NCBI GenBank assembly: GCA_023091735.1
Contig: JALKBU010000210.1
Span: 1-60,641 of the forward strand
Origin: Trichomonas tenax
Lineage: Eukaryota > Parabasalia > Trichomonadida > Trichomonadidae
Direction of reading: 5' to 3'
DNA length: 60,641 bases
This document shows positions 10,601 through 20,796 of this stretch, one piece after another; positions within the stretch are counted from its first letter, which is position 1; every line of letters starts with the position of its first letter. Below the pieces are notes generated by a model. The model did no database searches. It worked only from the letters and a program-made list of their open reading frames with translations, and was not told where the DNA came from. A program made the translations under genes and the position numbers.

Positions 10601-13446
10601 TAAAGATCCTCAACGCTTATTGCTATGGACAAATCGTTTTGAAGAACATCACAGAAGCAACAGAAGTTTCGAAAGCAATTCTCTGCATTGCAGATGCTCT
10701 TAGAAAGCATGTTGCAAACAAAGATAGTTGCTTCATGAAGTTATTGATGGACTTCATCAATGAAGATGCCAAACACTTTGCTACTGCCTGCATGATCTTC
10801 CAAAACTGCATTGATGTGATAAGACAAAATGCCAAAGCTAAAGTTATCTTCCATTCTGGAGAAACGTATACAGGAAGAATCGTTGAAATCGACAGTGCTG
10901 AGAATACTTTCGTTCTTGATAATGGAACTGAAGATGTTAAAGTCAAAGAATCAGATGCAAGACATATTTGGTGTTATCCAAACACTGAGTTGCAACCAGA
11001 TGACTACAATCTTCAATTGTTTGCTGATAAGTTCCTCAGCTTAGAGCCTCAGTCTGAAGTTGCTGAAATGATGTTCTGCGCGTCATTTTTGTTCTTTGCA
11101 CATTCAAAGGAATTCAGGAAACTTGTTCCAACAGAAAAAATCACAAAATTCTTCACAAATGATTTCTCTAATTTCGCGAGAAGAACTGTTATCATGCAGT
11201 TCATCAATTCTATCCCTGGATATTATTCTTCATCATTGCCGGACTTCGCATTTTCTGCTCTTGATGATGACGGAAGTTTACCGCAAGGAATGAAATCAGG
11301 CGTTATTTCAACAATGTATTTGTCACAGACATTTACAAGTTGCCCAATTTATCCATTCACGGCATCAAGAATTACAATGATTATTCGCGGTAACGAATCC
11401 GTTCAAGCCGCATTGAGTTTGCGTGTTGCATCATATGGTTCATTAACAGATTCAAGATTTGAAATGAATCCAATCGATATCAAAATGGATCAATATTATG
11501 AACGTAAGGTTGTCATTGAAATACATCCAAGAAATGGCAGCATTGTTGTTACAATTGATGGTGTTGATGAACGCAAAGCATTCATTTCGCCATCCACAGA
11601 ATTTATTTATCTGATTGCTCAAGTTGGAAGATTAGTTTTGATCGATTATAGCTTTGAAGAACTTCCTCCAGAGAAATACTGCGAGAAGGATGAATTTAAT
11701 TTCAAGAATGACGTCATGAAAATTGCTCAAAACGATTTCAACATTCCTGCAATTGAAAGCGCAATATACAACAAGAAACTCTTCGCAAATCGAAAGTATC
11801 TCGTTATCAATTCGATGAAGCAAATGATTTCTGCATTATTCAGAGCTCCACTCACTGTTCAAGATTTCTTCGGTGTAATGCGGAACGCAAATTGCTTCCC
11901 ATTCGAAGAAACGATTGATATTGAGAACACGATGCGTACAGACTTATGGATGGATGCTGCTGATTTATTCGCGAGATATGCAAATAATTACAGACTGAAT
12001 TTCAATTATCGAAACGAGAAAGAGCTTTTCAAGTTTGTTAAAAACAGAATCAAAGAATTCCATATGTTGGATTCTAATAATCACTCATGCGTTTTGATTC
12101 CACCAAACAATCCAATATATCTTTCTAATGCATATGTTTTCTCGAAAGATTCTTCTGTTCCTCTCAAAATGATTGGTGTTGAAAAAATTGGTATTTTGTC
12201 ATCTCATCTTTCAATTGCAATTCCTTACAACAACATTGAAGGAACAGTTTTTGATATTGTTCTCATGATCAAGCAATCGCTGTCATTCCTTTTATATGAG
12301 AACATTATGCAGATCAACAAAGCATTGAAGAAATTGATCGACGGAAGAGCATATTTGGAAGCAATTTTTGGAAAGTTGATTAATTTCATCGAAACAACAT
12401 TCTGCAAAGTTCCAGAGAACAACAAGATCGTTTCATTCAAGGCAGAAGCATTCTTGACACAACACAAGGCATTCACAGATCACATCGAAAAATTCTTGAA
12501 TTTGTATTATCTTCTTTCAGGAAGAGAATCTAAGTTCGATGGAAAGTCTGCGTCAGTTAATGAGAAAGGAAATGTCATCATTGGAATCAAATCAAATGAA
12601 GAACCAGGAAAGTTCATCATCATGAATCAAGACACAAAGATTGAACTTATCTCAGGCAATTATTTGATTCTTCCAAACGCTTCGAATCCAACAGTCAAAA
12701 CAACATCGAGTTTATACGACTTAACAAAGTACACAGTTGTTTACAATAAGCTTCCAGATTTATCAGTTTTGATTCAAGAAATTCCGAGATGGACACTGAG
12801 GCACTCGCAGCAGCTTTTGCAAATATTCCCAGAATTATTTGACGAAAATGTTTTCACAACGATTCCATTATCGACATCATTCAATGTAAAAACATGCCAA
12901 TTCATGTACACTTTGTTGAAATCGATATCACTTTCGACACTGACTACAGTTTCATCGCATTTAACAACGCAGTTACAAAACGCACGTGAAGATCAAGAAG
13001 CGAAGTGTTTGCCACCAAGAGACAAATTTAATTCACCAACAAGAATCAAATTCTTGAGAGAAACGAAACAAACACTTCTTGCTTCACAAGATTACAGAAC
13101 GCAGCTTTTGAACAATCTTGGTCCACAGAACTTCGGAATCAGACGGAATCTCGACAGCATCATCATCATGGTTGATGGCACACGCGAGCAGCAGGCTTGG
13201 ATGAAGCGTTACGTCGAAGGGATGAAAGAATACACATTCATTGTTTTCGTTGAGTTCACAACAGGTTCATTTGATTTATTGAAACTGAAGAAGATGAAAC
13301 TCTGCGTCCGATTTGTTGAAGATTCTAATGTCATTCACCACTTCCCGAACGATTATCTTCTGAATGTTGGGAAATTCAAATCAGAATCCGACTTCCAGAA
13401 AGAATTCAACATTGTTTTACAAAAGTATGATGAAAGTGTTATATAA
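7684..13446 (+). CDS. very large uncharacterised protein, 1920 aa
   Basis: An intact 1920-codon frame from a clear ATG, the second-largest gene here, with an AT-rich but consistent codon pattern. I see no transmembrane helix or signal peptide, so it is probably cytosolic. Residues about 185-400 alternate short beta strands (repeated xFIxSxxxIxxF patterns), suggesting a beta-propeller. Residues about 420-1050 look like an all-helical solenoid. About 1050-1105 there is a small beta segment (FHSGETYTGRIVEIDS...VLDNGTEDVKV) resembling a Tudor/SH3-like barrel. About 1205-1320 there is a beta-rich stretch ending in VVIEIHPRNGSIVVTIDGV that resembles a SPRY or jelly-roll fold. The C-terminus (from about 1825) has an IIIMVDGT strand. 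The architecture recalls large scaffold or E3-type proteins, but no HECT, RING or zinc-finger signature is present. The function is unknown. Confidence 0.9.
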   Translation: MDESNEILAMQKNIPGFVASSKVSPVYLSINQFFTQIPNYEKAKPFVIFKDNGGNIELVVKEQLFLSNVGEKKDIEGIIHFFTQKPEIISEGVKQLTAKRLIEMYKSKYYNDYLTITVESNNLELLRFALFEMKEKKSLFGSKSINSTIEHLKNSGYITPLAFDFIKYSHYGIEHKLPYDFIGSATSLACSESSVFIGSNFNNITVFQSPGCSHHFQPYNISLEEIKVQQPFSVCNIDSSLFIISQYQIYSYNIEKKKFALILSKRKEDHPVCTDGKLFYSVDIFGAKVTVFSIDSHYKIGSEKTIKLQFSPKTSKINEKEWNIPIATNGTFLSMVFKINNQQLFYIFSLITGDLLYTESILAIPKIDAFTIAPYSGRIVVFNSKNLTIFPSPHNIPKYQFNTVFPSAPDAKAFVDHLYIALYQGRQMFTNGVPTIALDIFNRYVEDNNEKGINIAFQLMMHQDLALVPEANTALIEFAKKSSPEMQRAALSTFFMWIRNKSNQEQKVKLPNICNYLFEQKLNLDMVFCFYDCINFKSFKLSITAVSNMILYLLMNIDRFPLQCESIIKPFLMKYLPKHFSRDYKELFVICDTLINFIRMCITLVATKQLPPEIFFKTVQFRLWKVLIYELYQIKDKLIEHAEDFIIPLNFLTTEQLEESQNSFPTIQMISNTLFLFSYLLFNLPHRNHGSLFVDIEEFYKEFDHPLSRTYPDVDERLFLALSGAYDITDKRTFFKLFCNLRRYLVFENPSGKQRLRYKFETLSYSSSAVEQFFKTGTPKGMYPLSPENFIKRVIETSVERDRKLFPWEFEVIFFGHLPNILDRAQDFIHDVNRSKLAKFVQMFRFPYAFPSEILKAVKISVDATGLHGLPLETLIDRNLQLNGLPPIHDPSDAIKALREVDYSNLEVSLFRASLLWLYGIQMKGENIFDGISDVYINSVMIGSCRTIKILMAGLKFDNCSSEESKVVFKYLLKILNAYCYGQIVLKNITEATEVSKAILCIADALRKHVANKDSCFMKLLMDFINEDAKHFATACMIFQNCIDVIRQNAKAKVIFHSGETYTGRIVEIDSAENTFVLDNGTEDVKVKESDARHIWCYPNTELQPDDYNLQLFADKFLSLEPQSEVAEMMFCASFLFFAHSKEFRKLVPTEKITKFFTNDFSNFARRTVIMQFINSIPGYYSSSLPDFAFSALDDDGSLPQGMKSGVISTMYLSQTFTSCPIYPFTASRITMIIRGNESVQAALSLRVASYGSLTDSRFEMNPIDIKMDQYYERKVVIEIHPRNGSIVVTIDGVDERKAFISPSTEFIYLIAQVGRLVLIDYSFEELPPEKYCEKDEFNFKNDVMKIAQNDFNIPAIESAIYNKKLFANRKYLVINSMKQMISALFRAPLTVQDFFGVMRNANCFPFEETIDIENTMRTDLWMDAADLFARYANNYRLNFNYRNEKELFKFVKNRIKEFHMLDSNNHSCVLIPPNNPIYLSNAYVFSKDSSVPLKMIGVEKIGILSSHLSIAIPYNNIEGTVFDIVLMIKQSLSFLLYENIMQINKALKKLIDGRAYLEAIFGKLINFIETTFCKVPENNKIVSFKAEAFLTQHKAFTDHIEKFLNLYYLLSGRESKFDGKSASVNEKGNVIIGIKSNEEPGKFIIMNQDTKIELISGNYLILPNASNPTVKTTSSLYDLTKYTVVYNKLPDLSVLIQEIPRWTLRHSQQLLQIFPELFDENVFTTIPLSTSFNVKTCQFMYTLLKSISLSTLTTVSSHLTTQLQNAREDQEAKCLPPRDKFNSPTRIKFLRETKQTLLASQDYRTQLLNNLGPQNFGIRRNLDSIIIMVDGTREQQAWMKRYVEGMKEYTFIVFVEFTTGSFDLLKLKKMKLCVRFVEDSNVIHHFPNDYLLNVGKFKSESDFQKEFNIVLQKYDESVI

Positions 13447-14369
13447 ATTATATTTTTCTAGTGATTAATAATTATTATTACATATAAGTGAAAGGTGTTA
13501 AATGTATCATTGTCTCGATTCCATATATATTCAGACAACTCTGCGTGATCAATCCAACACATTCGTGAAGACAGACTGTGTTCAATTTGATGTGCACCCT
13601 CTTAAATCGTTCAATATTGAAGATATATGAATAAAAGTCGAATTATTATTCTTAAGGTCTTTAGGGGAATTTATGATTATATGATGTTATTTCCTGAATA
13701 CATCATAGGTGCTGAAAAAGTCGACTTTTTGATTTTTTGTCAGATTTTATTGATGCATTTAATCAACATATAGTGATCACAATAATTGGATCGTGAACTA
13801 TATAAAAACTTTGGAGAAACTTGGAAACGTATTTTCCAAAATAATGCACAAAACATATTGGTGAGTATAATTCATTAAAGAAATATTGAATGCTTTTTTG
13901 AATAAGTGGTGAAAAATATTATTAGTTCATTATTATTTTCAGCTATTTTAGAAAATTTTTTAACAAAAAGTATCACTTTGGAGCTTTTTAACATCATAAA
14001 TCGGACTTGCATATGTAATCTTATTGAAGTATAAGATTAAAAATGGATTTTTCCAAACAAATTCATTTTCAAAAAAATATATCGCCTTATTTTTGTCTTA
14101 TATTATTGTCAATCTAAATTATAGCAGATTGGTTATATCACAAATCCGATAATTTTGATTTTGCCATCAATTCATAATTTTTCATAAAATATCGATATAT
14201 CTCCCTCATTCTTTGCCATATTATTCTGCATCCATATTGAAACATATAGGTAATATTTTTATGGTTGTAATCAATTTGTGGAACAACTTTCCATAACCAA
14301 GACTTTAATGTAAAATTCCTACGTTTTGTTAAAAATTTTGAGAATTCGATCAACCATCGGACTTTTACC

Positions 14370-14880
14370 CATTTCCCCATATGGGGGTCTTCCCCACGTT
14401 CGTCCCCAAATGGGGAAAAATTATACTTTACAATAAAAAGTGTTTTTTTTTGGAAAATGGGGGAAAATTTTTACAGTGGGAATCATACATTAGATGGGGA
14501 AATATACCGCGAATTCATGGTTTCAATTTCAAAGAAAACTAAATACCTTTCTCCATATCCCCATCTTTCCCCATTTTTCCTCTCAATTTTCCCAAAAGGT
14601 GACACAAAATTTAATGCCCGCCACATATTTTTTAGTTGGGGGTACTCAATTTGGGAAAAGTGATGCTCGATTTCAATATCACAAATGGAGGTTTTGGGGA
14701 ATTTGAGAGTCATAGACCACAAAAATGGGGATTTCATAGTTTTATTGCTTGTAATGTAATAAATCAATGCTTTTTTTTGCTTTTTGAGTTCAGAATTTTT
14801 AGTTTATTTATTTGTGTTTGTCATGTGGCCGTAGGCTTTGCCTCCGGCCACGATTTTTTTTTTGGTTCCCCAATGGCCAA
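14370..14880. other. cluster of TGGGGA/TCCCCA words
   Basis: Roughly a dozen copies of TGGGG(A) or its complement occur in about 500 bases of otherwise AT-rich DNA, in both orientations, including the palindrome TTCCCCATATGGGG and CCCCAAATGGGG. Two overlapping frames cross it, plus 14457-14663 and a minus-strand frame from a methionine near 14737 to 14483. Neither looks like a known protein. Low-complexity non-coding DNA or a decayed repeat is the likelier reading. Confidence 0.45.
14824..14850. repeat. GC-rich hairpin
   Basis: GTGGCCGTAGGC and GCCTCCGGCCAC pair over 11 of 12 positions around a 3-base loop, a strong stem in AT-rich DNA. No adjacent gene makes it an obvious terminator. A structured RNA or foldback remnant is possible. 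Confidence 0.5.
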
Positions 14881-15866
14881 AAAACTTATATAACGTTTAA
14901 AAAGTGACATATAAATCTGATGGTTGATTACATTTTTCAATGACATTTTTGCGTAATTTAACGAAAATAAATAATGGGATGCACTTTATTTTAAATAGAA
15001 TACATTTCTACATCATTAATTCGATATGTACGATTATTTTCTGACGATCTTTGACAAATAAAATATATTTCAAAATTTACTTCCCAAATATCCATTTTAT
15101 TTGAAAAAAGAGACCGTTTATTATTTTTTGATGGCCTCACTCATGTGCTGATTTGAGGTGAATATCATGAAGTAAAAGCTGCTTACAGCAGTTCAAACAT
15201 AAATAAAACTCAGCTGCAGCGAATTTGCTTAGTTTTTCTCGAGAAAGCACCCAAAATTATTGGATTTTATCCCCCAAATCAATATTCAGCATCCTAAACT
15301 AGCTTGGCATGTCATACTTTTAGTTTCATTCTCTTAAATACCATCTCTTGTTCCTTAAAGCCCTATAATCTCGGCTTCAATAATTATTGTTTAACATTCA
15401 TGTTTAGATTATTTCCCAACTTACCCGGGCACTCCACGAAAATCGAAATACTCAAGAATTTTCCTATCTTTCAATGCACATTTCATATTTATTCTTTTAG
15501 TCTTTTCTTTTTCTTTGTTATTTAGTACATATATGCTTATTGTAGTATTTTTAATCAAAATCAACTTTACAAAAAAGATAGCTATAGAAAGATTCTATTA
15601 AAAAATACTTTGTCTTTTCAATTCCTTTCAATTTTGAGATCCTATTATTTTGAGGACTATATATCTTACTTCTAGAGTTGAATTCCTCTATTTTAGTATA
15701 ACCCAATCAAAAGCTTACTAGTCCATAATGTTGTTTGCTATACATATTATGAGATGAAGTTAGCGTTTTGTTGCCAATAAGTGTGTTTTATTCCAAAAAT
15801 GACTAAAAATAGGGGATCTCGACCCCTCAATTTTCAGAAAAATGTGAAAGTTTTATCTGATCATGC

Positions 15867-16652
15867 TATAGGGTGTCCGGAGGTGCGTGCGTATCTCAAG
15901 GCACAAATATGATAGAAATCTGCAACTAACACCCACATATAGAGCTAATGATGCACTTAAACATATAGTAATATCAAGCCCTGAATCATATTCTAATATC
16001 ATGTTCGACCCTGTTTTGTAAAAATTACCCCCAATTTTTTGACGTTAAGGTCGGTTTATTTTTCATTTTTTTAATGGAATTCAAATTGATTGTTTATTAT
16101 CTCGACGCCTAGAACCTAACAAAGAAAGAAATTATGGAAGAACTGAAGCAATTCTTCCCCGACAGTTGTCCTAGCTACTCTACAGTGTGCAGGATCCGTT
16201 TCTACGATATCAATTATAGACTTTATAGCTTGCAGATGTGAATAGCTATCATTATATGCCTTTCCAGATTCGAGTATTTCATTTTTGAGCAATTTTTGAT
16301 CCGGGACACTTTATTGATTAATATCTAACTCCATTTGAATAATAAGTGCAATGTGCTTACACCATTTAATACAGTACTCGATTTCTAGTAACATATGCTT
16401 TTTTGTTGAAACTCTTGTTGTTCGCTAGCCAATAAGATCAAAATATTGTTTCACTCGAAGAATTTTTGCATCAAATTTCGAAATGTAAATTTTTAAACGT
16501 GCGCAAAAAACTGATTTGAATAGCAGATGTGACCAAATCAACATATATTATAGAGCAACTCATAGGGAATCGATTGATATGCTTTATAAAGGAAACTATC
16601 CATTATTCAGGGGGAAAGTAGGGGGTGCAAAATATTTATTAGACACCCTATA
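15867..16652. mobile_element. degenerate Tc1/mariner-type DNA transposon
   Basis: The element is bounded by TATAGGGTGTC at 15867-15877 and the exact inverse GACACCCTATA at 16642-16652. If the outer TA on each side is the target duplication, the element is 782 bp (15869-16650). Full-length mariner elements are about 1.3 kb, so this copy is internally deleted or rearranged. Inside lies the N-terminal part of a transposase frame (16074-16241), with nothing coding-like after it. Mariner-family elements are known in Trichomonas. The assignment rests on the TIR, the TA and the helix-turn-helix-like peptide. Confidence 0.75.
16074..16241 (+). pseudogene. mariner transposase N-terminal remnant
   Basis: From the ATG at 16074, preceded by TCATTTTTTT (an initiator-like word at about 16063), the frame reads 12 residues to an in-frame TAG and then 43 further codons to TGA at 16239-16241. 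The second part contains LTKKEIMEELKQFF and PSYSTVCRIR, which resembles the first helix-turn-helix of mariner transposases that binds the TIR. The catalytic DD(D/E) part is absent. It lies inside the TIR-bounded element at 15867-16652. Confidence 0.7.
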
Positions 16653-16718
16653 TATTGTTTACAGATATTTTTTTTTTCAATTGTTTTGTTGCTGAAAGAT
16701 TTTTTTAACTATCGAGAT

Positions 16719-17690
16719 TTAATCAGAAAATGCAGCAACGAAAATTGATTCAAGGATTGACACAAGTTTCGATTGCGGTGATTTTTTCTTTCGAATGTTA
16801 TGAATATAAGGCGGAAGAGAAATTTCAGCAAAACAATTTTGTGTTGGCAAATGAGTTAGATTGAGAAAAAGAGAATTTGCTGTTGTGAGTGTAACAGCAT
16901 TTCTTGTTGTTGTGTAGCCGACTGTGTTTTGATCAAGAAAGCAATGATCAACAACTGTTTTTCCATCATTGTAGAACAAAGATGGTCCTGAATTCTTTGA
17001 GAAAACACAATAACTAATTTCAAGATCACAAACTAAATTACAAACAATTCCAAATAGAGCACCAAATTTTGTATGATTGTTCTGAATAACATTACAACGA
17101 TAAATATGTTGTGAATTTGAATGATGATACATGACAGCTTCACTGTACGCTGTGTTATTAAATATTGACGTGAAATTGATTTGATGCGATGTTAGTCTTC
17201 CCCCACATTCATAAGCAGTATTTGCAAAGCATTTTGAAAGTGAAATATTTGTGGAGTCAATGATTTGTTTTCCACCTTCAAGCCAAATTACGCCTCTGGT
17301 TCTGTTACCTTGCGAAATAGAGCTCTCAACAATATAGTTTTCTTTGGTGGTTTTAACATAAGAATGACATCCCTTTGCATCATTCGAAGAATTTACGCTG
17401 CAAACGCGGTATTGGATGCATAAACCTTGAATGACATATATAGATCCTCCATCTCGTGTGGATTTAGAATTATAGAAAAAAGATTCTGAAGTTAAAACGT
17501 TATTTGATGCAGTATTTGAAACCCTGATAGCACCATTTTGGTTAAGATTGATGAATGTGACCTTCATCACGTAGATGTTTCCTTGGTCACTGATATATTT
17601 TGGTTCCTTGTATGGGGTAAACGGTACATTCGGACCGACGAATCGATCCCATATTGGATCTCCATTATGCAGGGATAATGAAAATGTCAC
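16719..17690 (-). pseudogene. Pmp-like beta-helix surface protein, start-defective fragment
   Basis: A 323-codon frame resembling the chlamydial-Pmp-like proteins expanded in trichomonads. It has repeated short strands with Asn/Ser turns, GGSIYV, GGRLTS and GALFGIVCN motifs, and many cysteines, as in a right-handed beta-helix exposed outside the cell. The frame begins at a GTG, not an ATG. It is open further up to a TGA, with a hydrophobic, signal-peptide-like stretch (SLIHRIISVTFSLSL), but no in-frame ATG. An ATG at about 17724 is followed at once by TAA, and losing one T there would join it to the signal-like stretch. Relatives are about two to three times longer and end in a transmembrane helix, which is absent here. 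It is probably a truncated, decaying copy; a short secreted product cannot be excluded. Confidence 0.6.
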
Positions 17691-18366
17691 TGAAATTATT
17701 CGATGAATGAGAGATTTACATTTTTTTAAAAATGATTTTCAAAAAGTCTACAAAAACAGTCTTTGTTTGATATTTGGAATATTTTCTGATACAAAATTTG
17801 TTTCCTATTTCATATCCAATCATTTTGTATTGAGTTCAATATTGTTTTCGTTTTATTTTCAAGCACTGGAAAAAAGTACCTCTCACAATTTTCAAAATTG
17901 TAATATTTGAATATAAAGTACCATTATTGGAGGAAACGGTTTAAAGGTTTTTCTAAGTGGTTGACACTTATTAATTTTGTCGCATGAATGCTTAATAATT
18001 CCGTATATATTTGGCACAAGAACAATATTCTTGAATTTAGAACGGAATTAAGAGACTTGATAAGATTGCATCACAAACATAATGCAACAATACGTTGATA
18101 TTTGATATTTAAGTTCATAATTATATACATTTAATTCGATTTCTAAAAACAATATAAACGCACCTTTTATTTATTGCAATATTTCATACCAAGAAATAAT
18201 ATACTTTGCAATTACAATTTAGGAATTATGATAAATCAATGAATAACCCATAAAAATTTAAAATGAATTAGAAAATAAGAAAATTTTAAGATGATGACAT
18301 AGGTCAAAAAAAAATTTTTTTTAATATGGTTGTCAACAAATAGCATCTTCCAAAAGGCTAAGCATG
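17691..18366. other. intergenic DNA
   Basis: AT-rich, with no gene supported. The plus-strand frame at 17707-17910 is low-complexity and lies opposite the start of the Pmp-like fragment. Confidence 0.45.
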
Positions 18367-18501
18367 TCAAGTGAGGTAAGTTTTGATGCCCAAGTCTGTT
18401 TTTTTTGGGACCAAAGCACAGATTGACAAAGAAAATCCAGTCTCCGGCAATAATAGCGCCGCTGCAGCTCCTTCGGGACCTTGCAAAAGCACGGTAAATG
18501 A
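18367..18501 (-). pseudogene. small GC-rich coding remnant, family unknown
   Basis: Bases 18360-18560 are distinctly richer in GC than the flanks, which marks old coding DNA here. On the minus strand a 44-codon frame ends in TGA and contains LLQGPEGAAAALLLPETG followed by a KKTDLG segment, which reads like real protein. The opposite strand also holds a frame (ATG at 18386 to 18622) with NNSAAAAPSG and an upstream ATG at 18364 shifted by a T8 run, so the strand is uncertain. The minus-strand reading looks more protein-like. No family is recognised. Confidence 0.3.
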
Positions 18502-19218
18502 TCATGACATCACCGATGAACAAGAGCAACCTTGTCTGCACAGGATGCCATCGAACTTCTTTAAAATATCGTTCACATGTTCTCCACTAGTTTATTACTG
18601 CTTTTTAAGGCTACCAATGTAGATATTCCTCGACCTAGTGAAAATACAGTGGTCTGTCGTGCATGACTTTTCACATTCTTCGATTTTCTCGCAAATCAAC
18701 AGTTTCAATCCGTGTAGCATTGCATGCATCGCAATTCAACTGTTTCAATTACTATTTATATGGCAACAATTACTATTTAAAAAAACAAATACATATATAC
18801 AATTTACAACTTATTATTTTTAACATAATCTTTGATCTCCTTTCTTTAATCTATTAGTTTATCAACTAGTGTTTGACTCTGTTTTGTAGTGACAGAGCGT
18901 GTTTTCAGTTCCTTTGTAGTGAAGTTGGACATAAATAATAATTATGTCACTTTTCTCACGCCAAATAATGTTTTCGATAATTTTGCTTCTAATATATTAT
19001 CAATATAATTTTTTACCCCAAAACATTATGTTTAACTATGGTTTTTACAAAATTCATTTTGAAATTGTTGATTATATTTATCATTAAACTTGGATACATG
19101 ATAACCATAGAAATTTAAAAAATATGGCAATTATACAAGAAATATGGGGTGAGGGTAAAATGTAATTATTTCCTTTTATAAATCAATTATTTTTATTTTT
19201 ACCATCAAAATTTTAAAA
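18502..19218. other. intergenic DNA before the ankyrin pseudogene
   Basis: AT-rich. Two overlapping frames at 18638-18857 are compositionally random. I see no promoter word of the ACATGT type here. Confidence 0.4.
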
Positions 19219-20628
19219 ATGAGTTCGATCAAAAGAACTATGATTCCAAAGGAATTCCAAAATGTGTACAATATATCTGAGTTGCTGTGGAATATTGATA
19301 CAAAGAACGTTCAAAAAACAATTAAGCAGATTAACAATTTAAGTCAATCAAATCCTGGATTTTATTGTCTTTGCAATGACTTTATGATATTTTTAATTAC
19401 TCATTATATCAAATACTATGAATCTTATTATGCTGTTTTCCGTGAATTTCATTTAAAACATCAAATATATTGCCTTGAATCTTCGGTTTCGTTACTTGAC
19501 AAAGATTCCGTGTTTAATGCGATTAGAAAAGATGATTTGAGATCACTTAAAAATACTTGACACTAAGATTCAAGATGTTAATCACATATTAAAAGCTCAA
19601 TTTCATGATTTTGGATCCAATATTTCTTTATTTGATCTTTCCTGCTTTTTGGATCAGAAAAATGCTTCAATCATTTAAAGTTATTGGGAGCTAAATATTC
19701 AGAAAATACTCCATTGTTTGCTTCATCTGGAGGCAATACAAATATTGTGATATCACATTTCAATGATGGATTATCGTTCAATAATGCGTTGGAAAAAGCC
19801 ATTGAATATCACCACAACAATTTGGCTCATTGGATAGTCGATAATTACCCAGAATCAAAATGTTCAGTTGCATCGGCTCTGTATTATTTTAACATTCAAA
19901 CAGCTTGTTATCTAATAGAAAAAGGAAATGATGTTAATAAAGTTTGCACCGTTGGAATTTATTATTATGAAATTCATGCATTCATTATTAATTTATTTCT
20001 TTTTCAACAAAACAGAAAGACTTCCACTATCGTTTGGAATAAGATACCACCAGATTGAAATTGTGAAATTTTTCTTAAGCAAAGGTGCTGTAATTGATAT
20101 AGAATACAGAGAAGTTAATTTTGATCAATTGGGATTTATCATCATTATTTGGTATTTATTATTTGCTTTCAAGACAATTCATAATTGTTTAATGGGATTG
20201 TAATGCCTCATTTATTTATTCTGAATATTTACTTAATGACATTCTTCAATTATTTCTTCGAAGACGCCCCTCATTGTTGCTGTGATGAGCTCAAATCTTG
20301 AAGCAATTAAGATACTTGTTGAAAATGGAGCATATGTCAATGCTGGAGGAGAATTTTCAAGCGTAATTTTTCATATATTCTTTGCGTTCAACATTAGCTT
20401 TTTGTGTTGATATTTATTATTCTTTCAATATTTTACTCCTTTGAATGTAGCAATCAATAATAATAAACATGAGATCGCAAATTATTTGATTTCAAAAGGT
20501 GCAAAGACTGTCCAGAAGACAAACTTATGCATTTTGATTCCTATAAAGTGATGCAAGCAAGAAATGAAAGCACATGGATACCTTTTGAAGACATAAAGAA
20601 ATTCAGAGATAAATTTAAAAGATCATAA
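19219..20628 (+). pseudogene. trichomonad ankyrin-repeat protein, interrupted
   Basis: It starts at a good ATG with MSSIKRTMIPKEF and a roughly 110-residue helical N-terminal region (DUF3447-type domain of trichomonad ankyrin proteins), ending at a stop at 19558-19560. The frame then shifts. Ankyrin repeats follow: ENTPLFASSGGNTNIV, LPLSFGIRYHQIEIVKFFLSKGA, TPLIVAVMSSNLEAIKILVENGA and TPLNVAINNNKHEIANYLISKGA, with a plausible C-terminus ending FRDKFKRS and TAA at 20626-20628. The last three repeats share one frame, but AT-rich inserts with stops separate them. Intact family members are 500 or more residues and mediate protein-protein contacts. This copy cannot be translated through. Confidence 0.85.
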
Positions 20629-20796
20629 CAATAAACATTCAATTATTAAATCACAGTAAAATCAATCAAAATTTATATAGTATCATTTGATATGAATTTA
20701 ATACTGATTTATGATATGATAATTTTCTTAATTATGTTCTATAAAAACGTCACGATTAAGAAAAGATAAAACTTTAATATAAAAATTTTAAAAACA

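Larger units (their letters stand above)
13447..15866. other. long intergenic stretch before the mariner remnant
   Basis: No supported gene. It is AT-rich except for the TGGGGA/TCCCCA cluster and hairpin at 14370-14880, listed separately. Several short overlapping frames on both strands at 14138-14893 and one at 15304-15525 lack any recognisable domain. TAGGGGATCTCGACCCCTCA at 15812-15831 contains a short GGGG/CCCC palindrome. Confidence 0.5.

Noticed and set aside
14457..14893. Overlapping frames on both strands in the TGGGGA cluster
   Set aside because: They overlap each other, have skewed composition from the repeated words and match no family.
19911..20450. Canonical trichomonad introns in the ankyrin gene
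   Set aside because: No GT...ACTAAC...AG pattern at consistent positions. The insert edges do not splice into one frame with the upstream exon.
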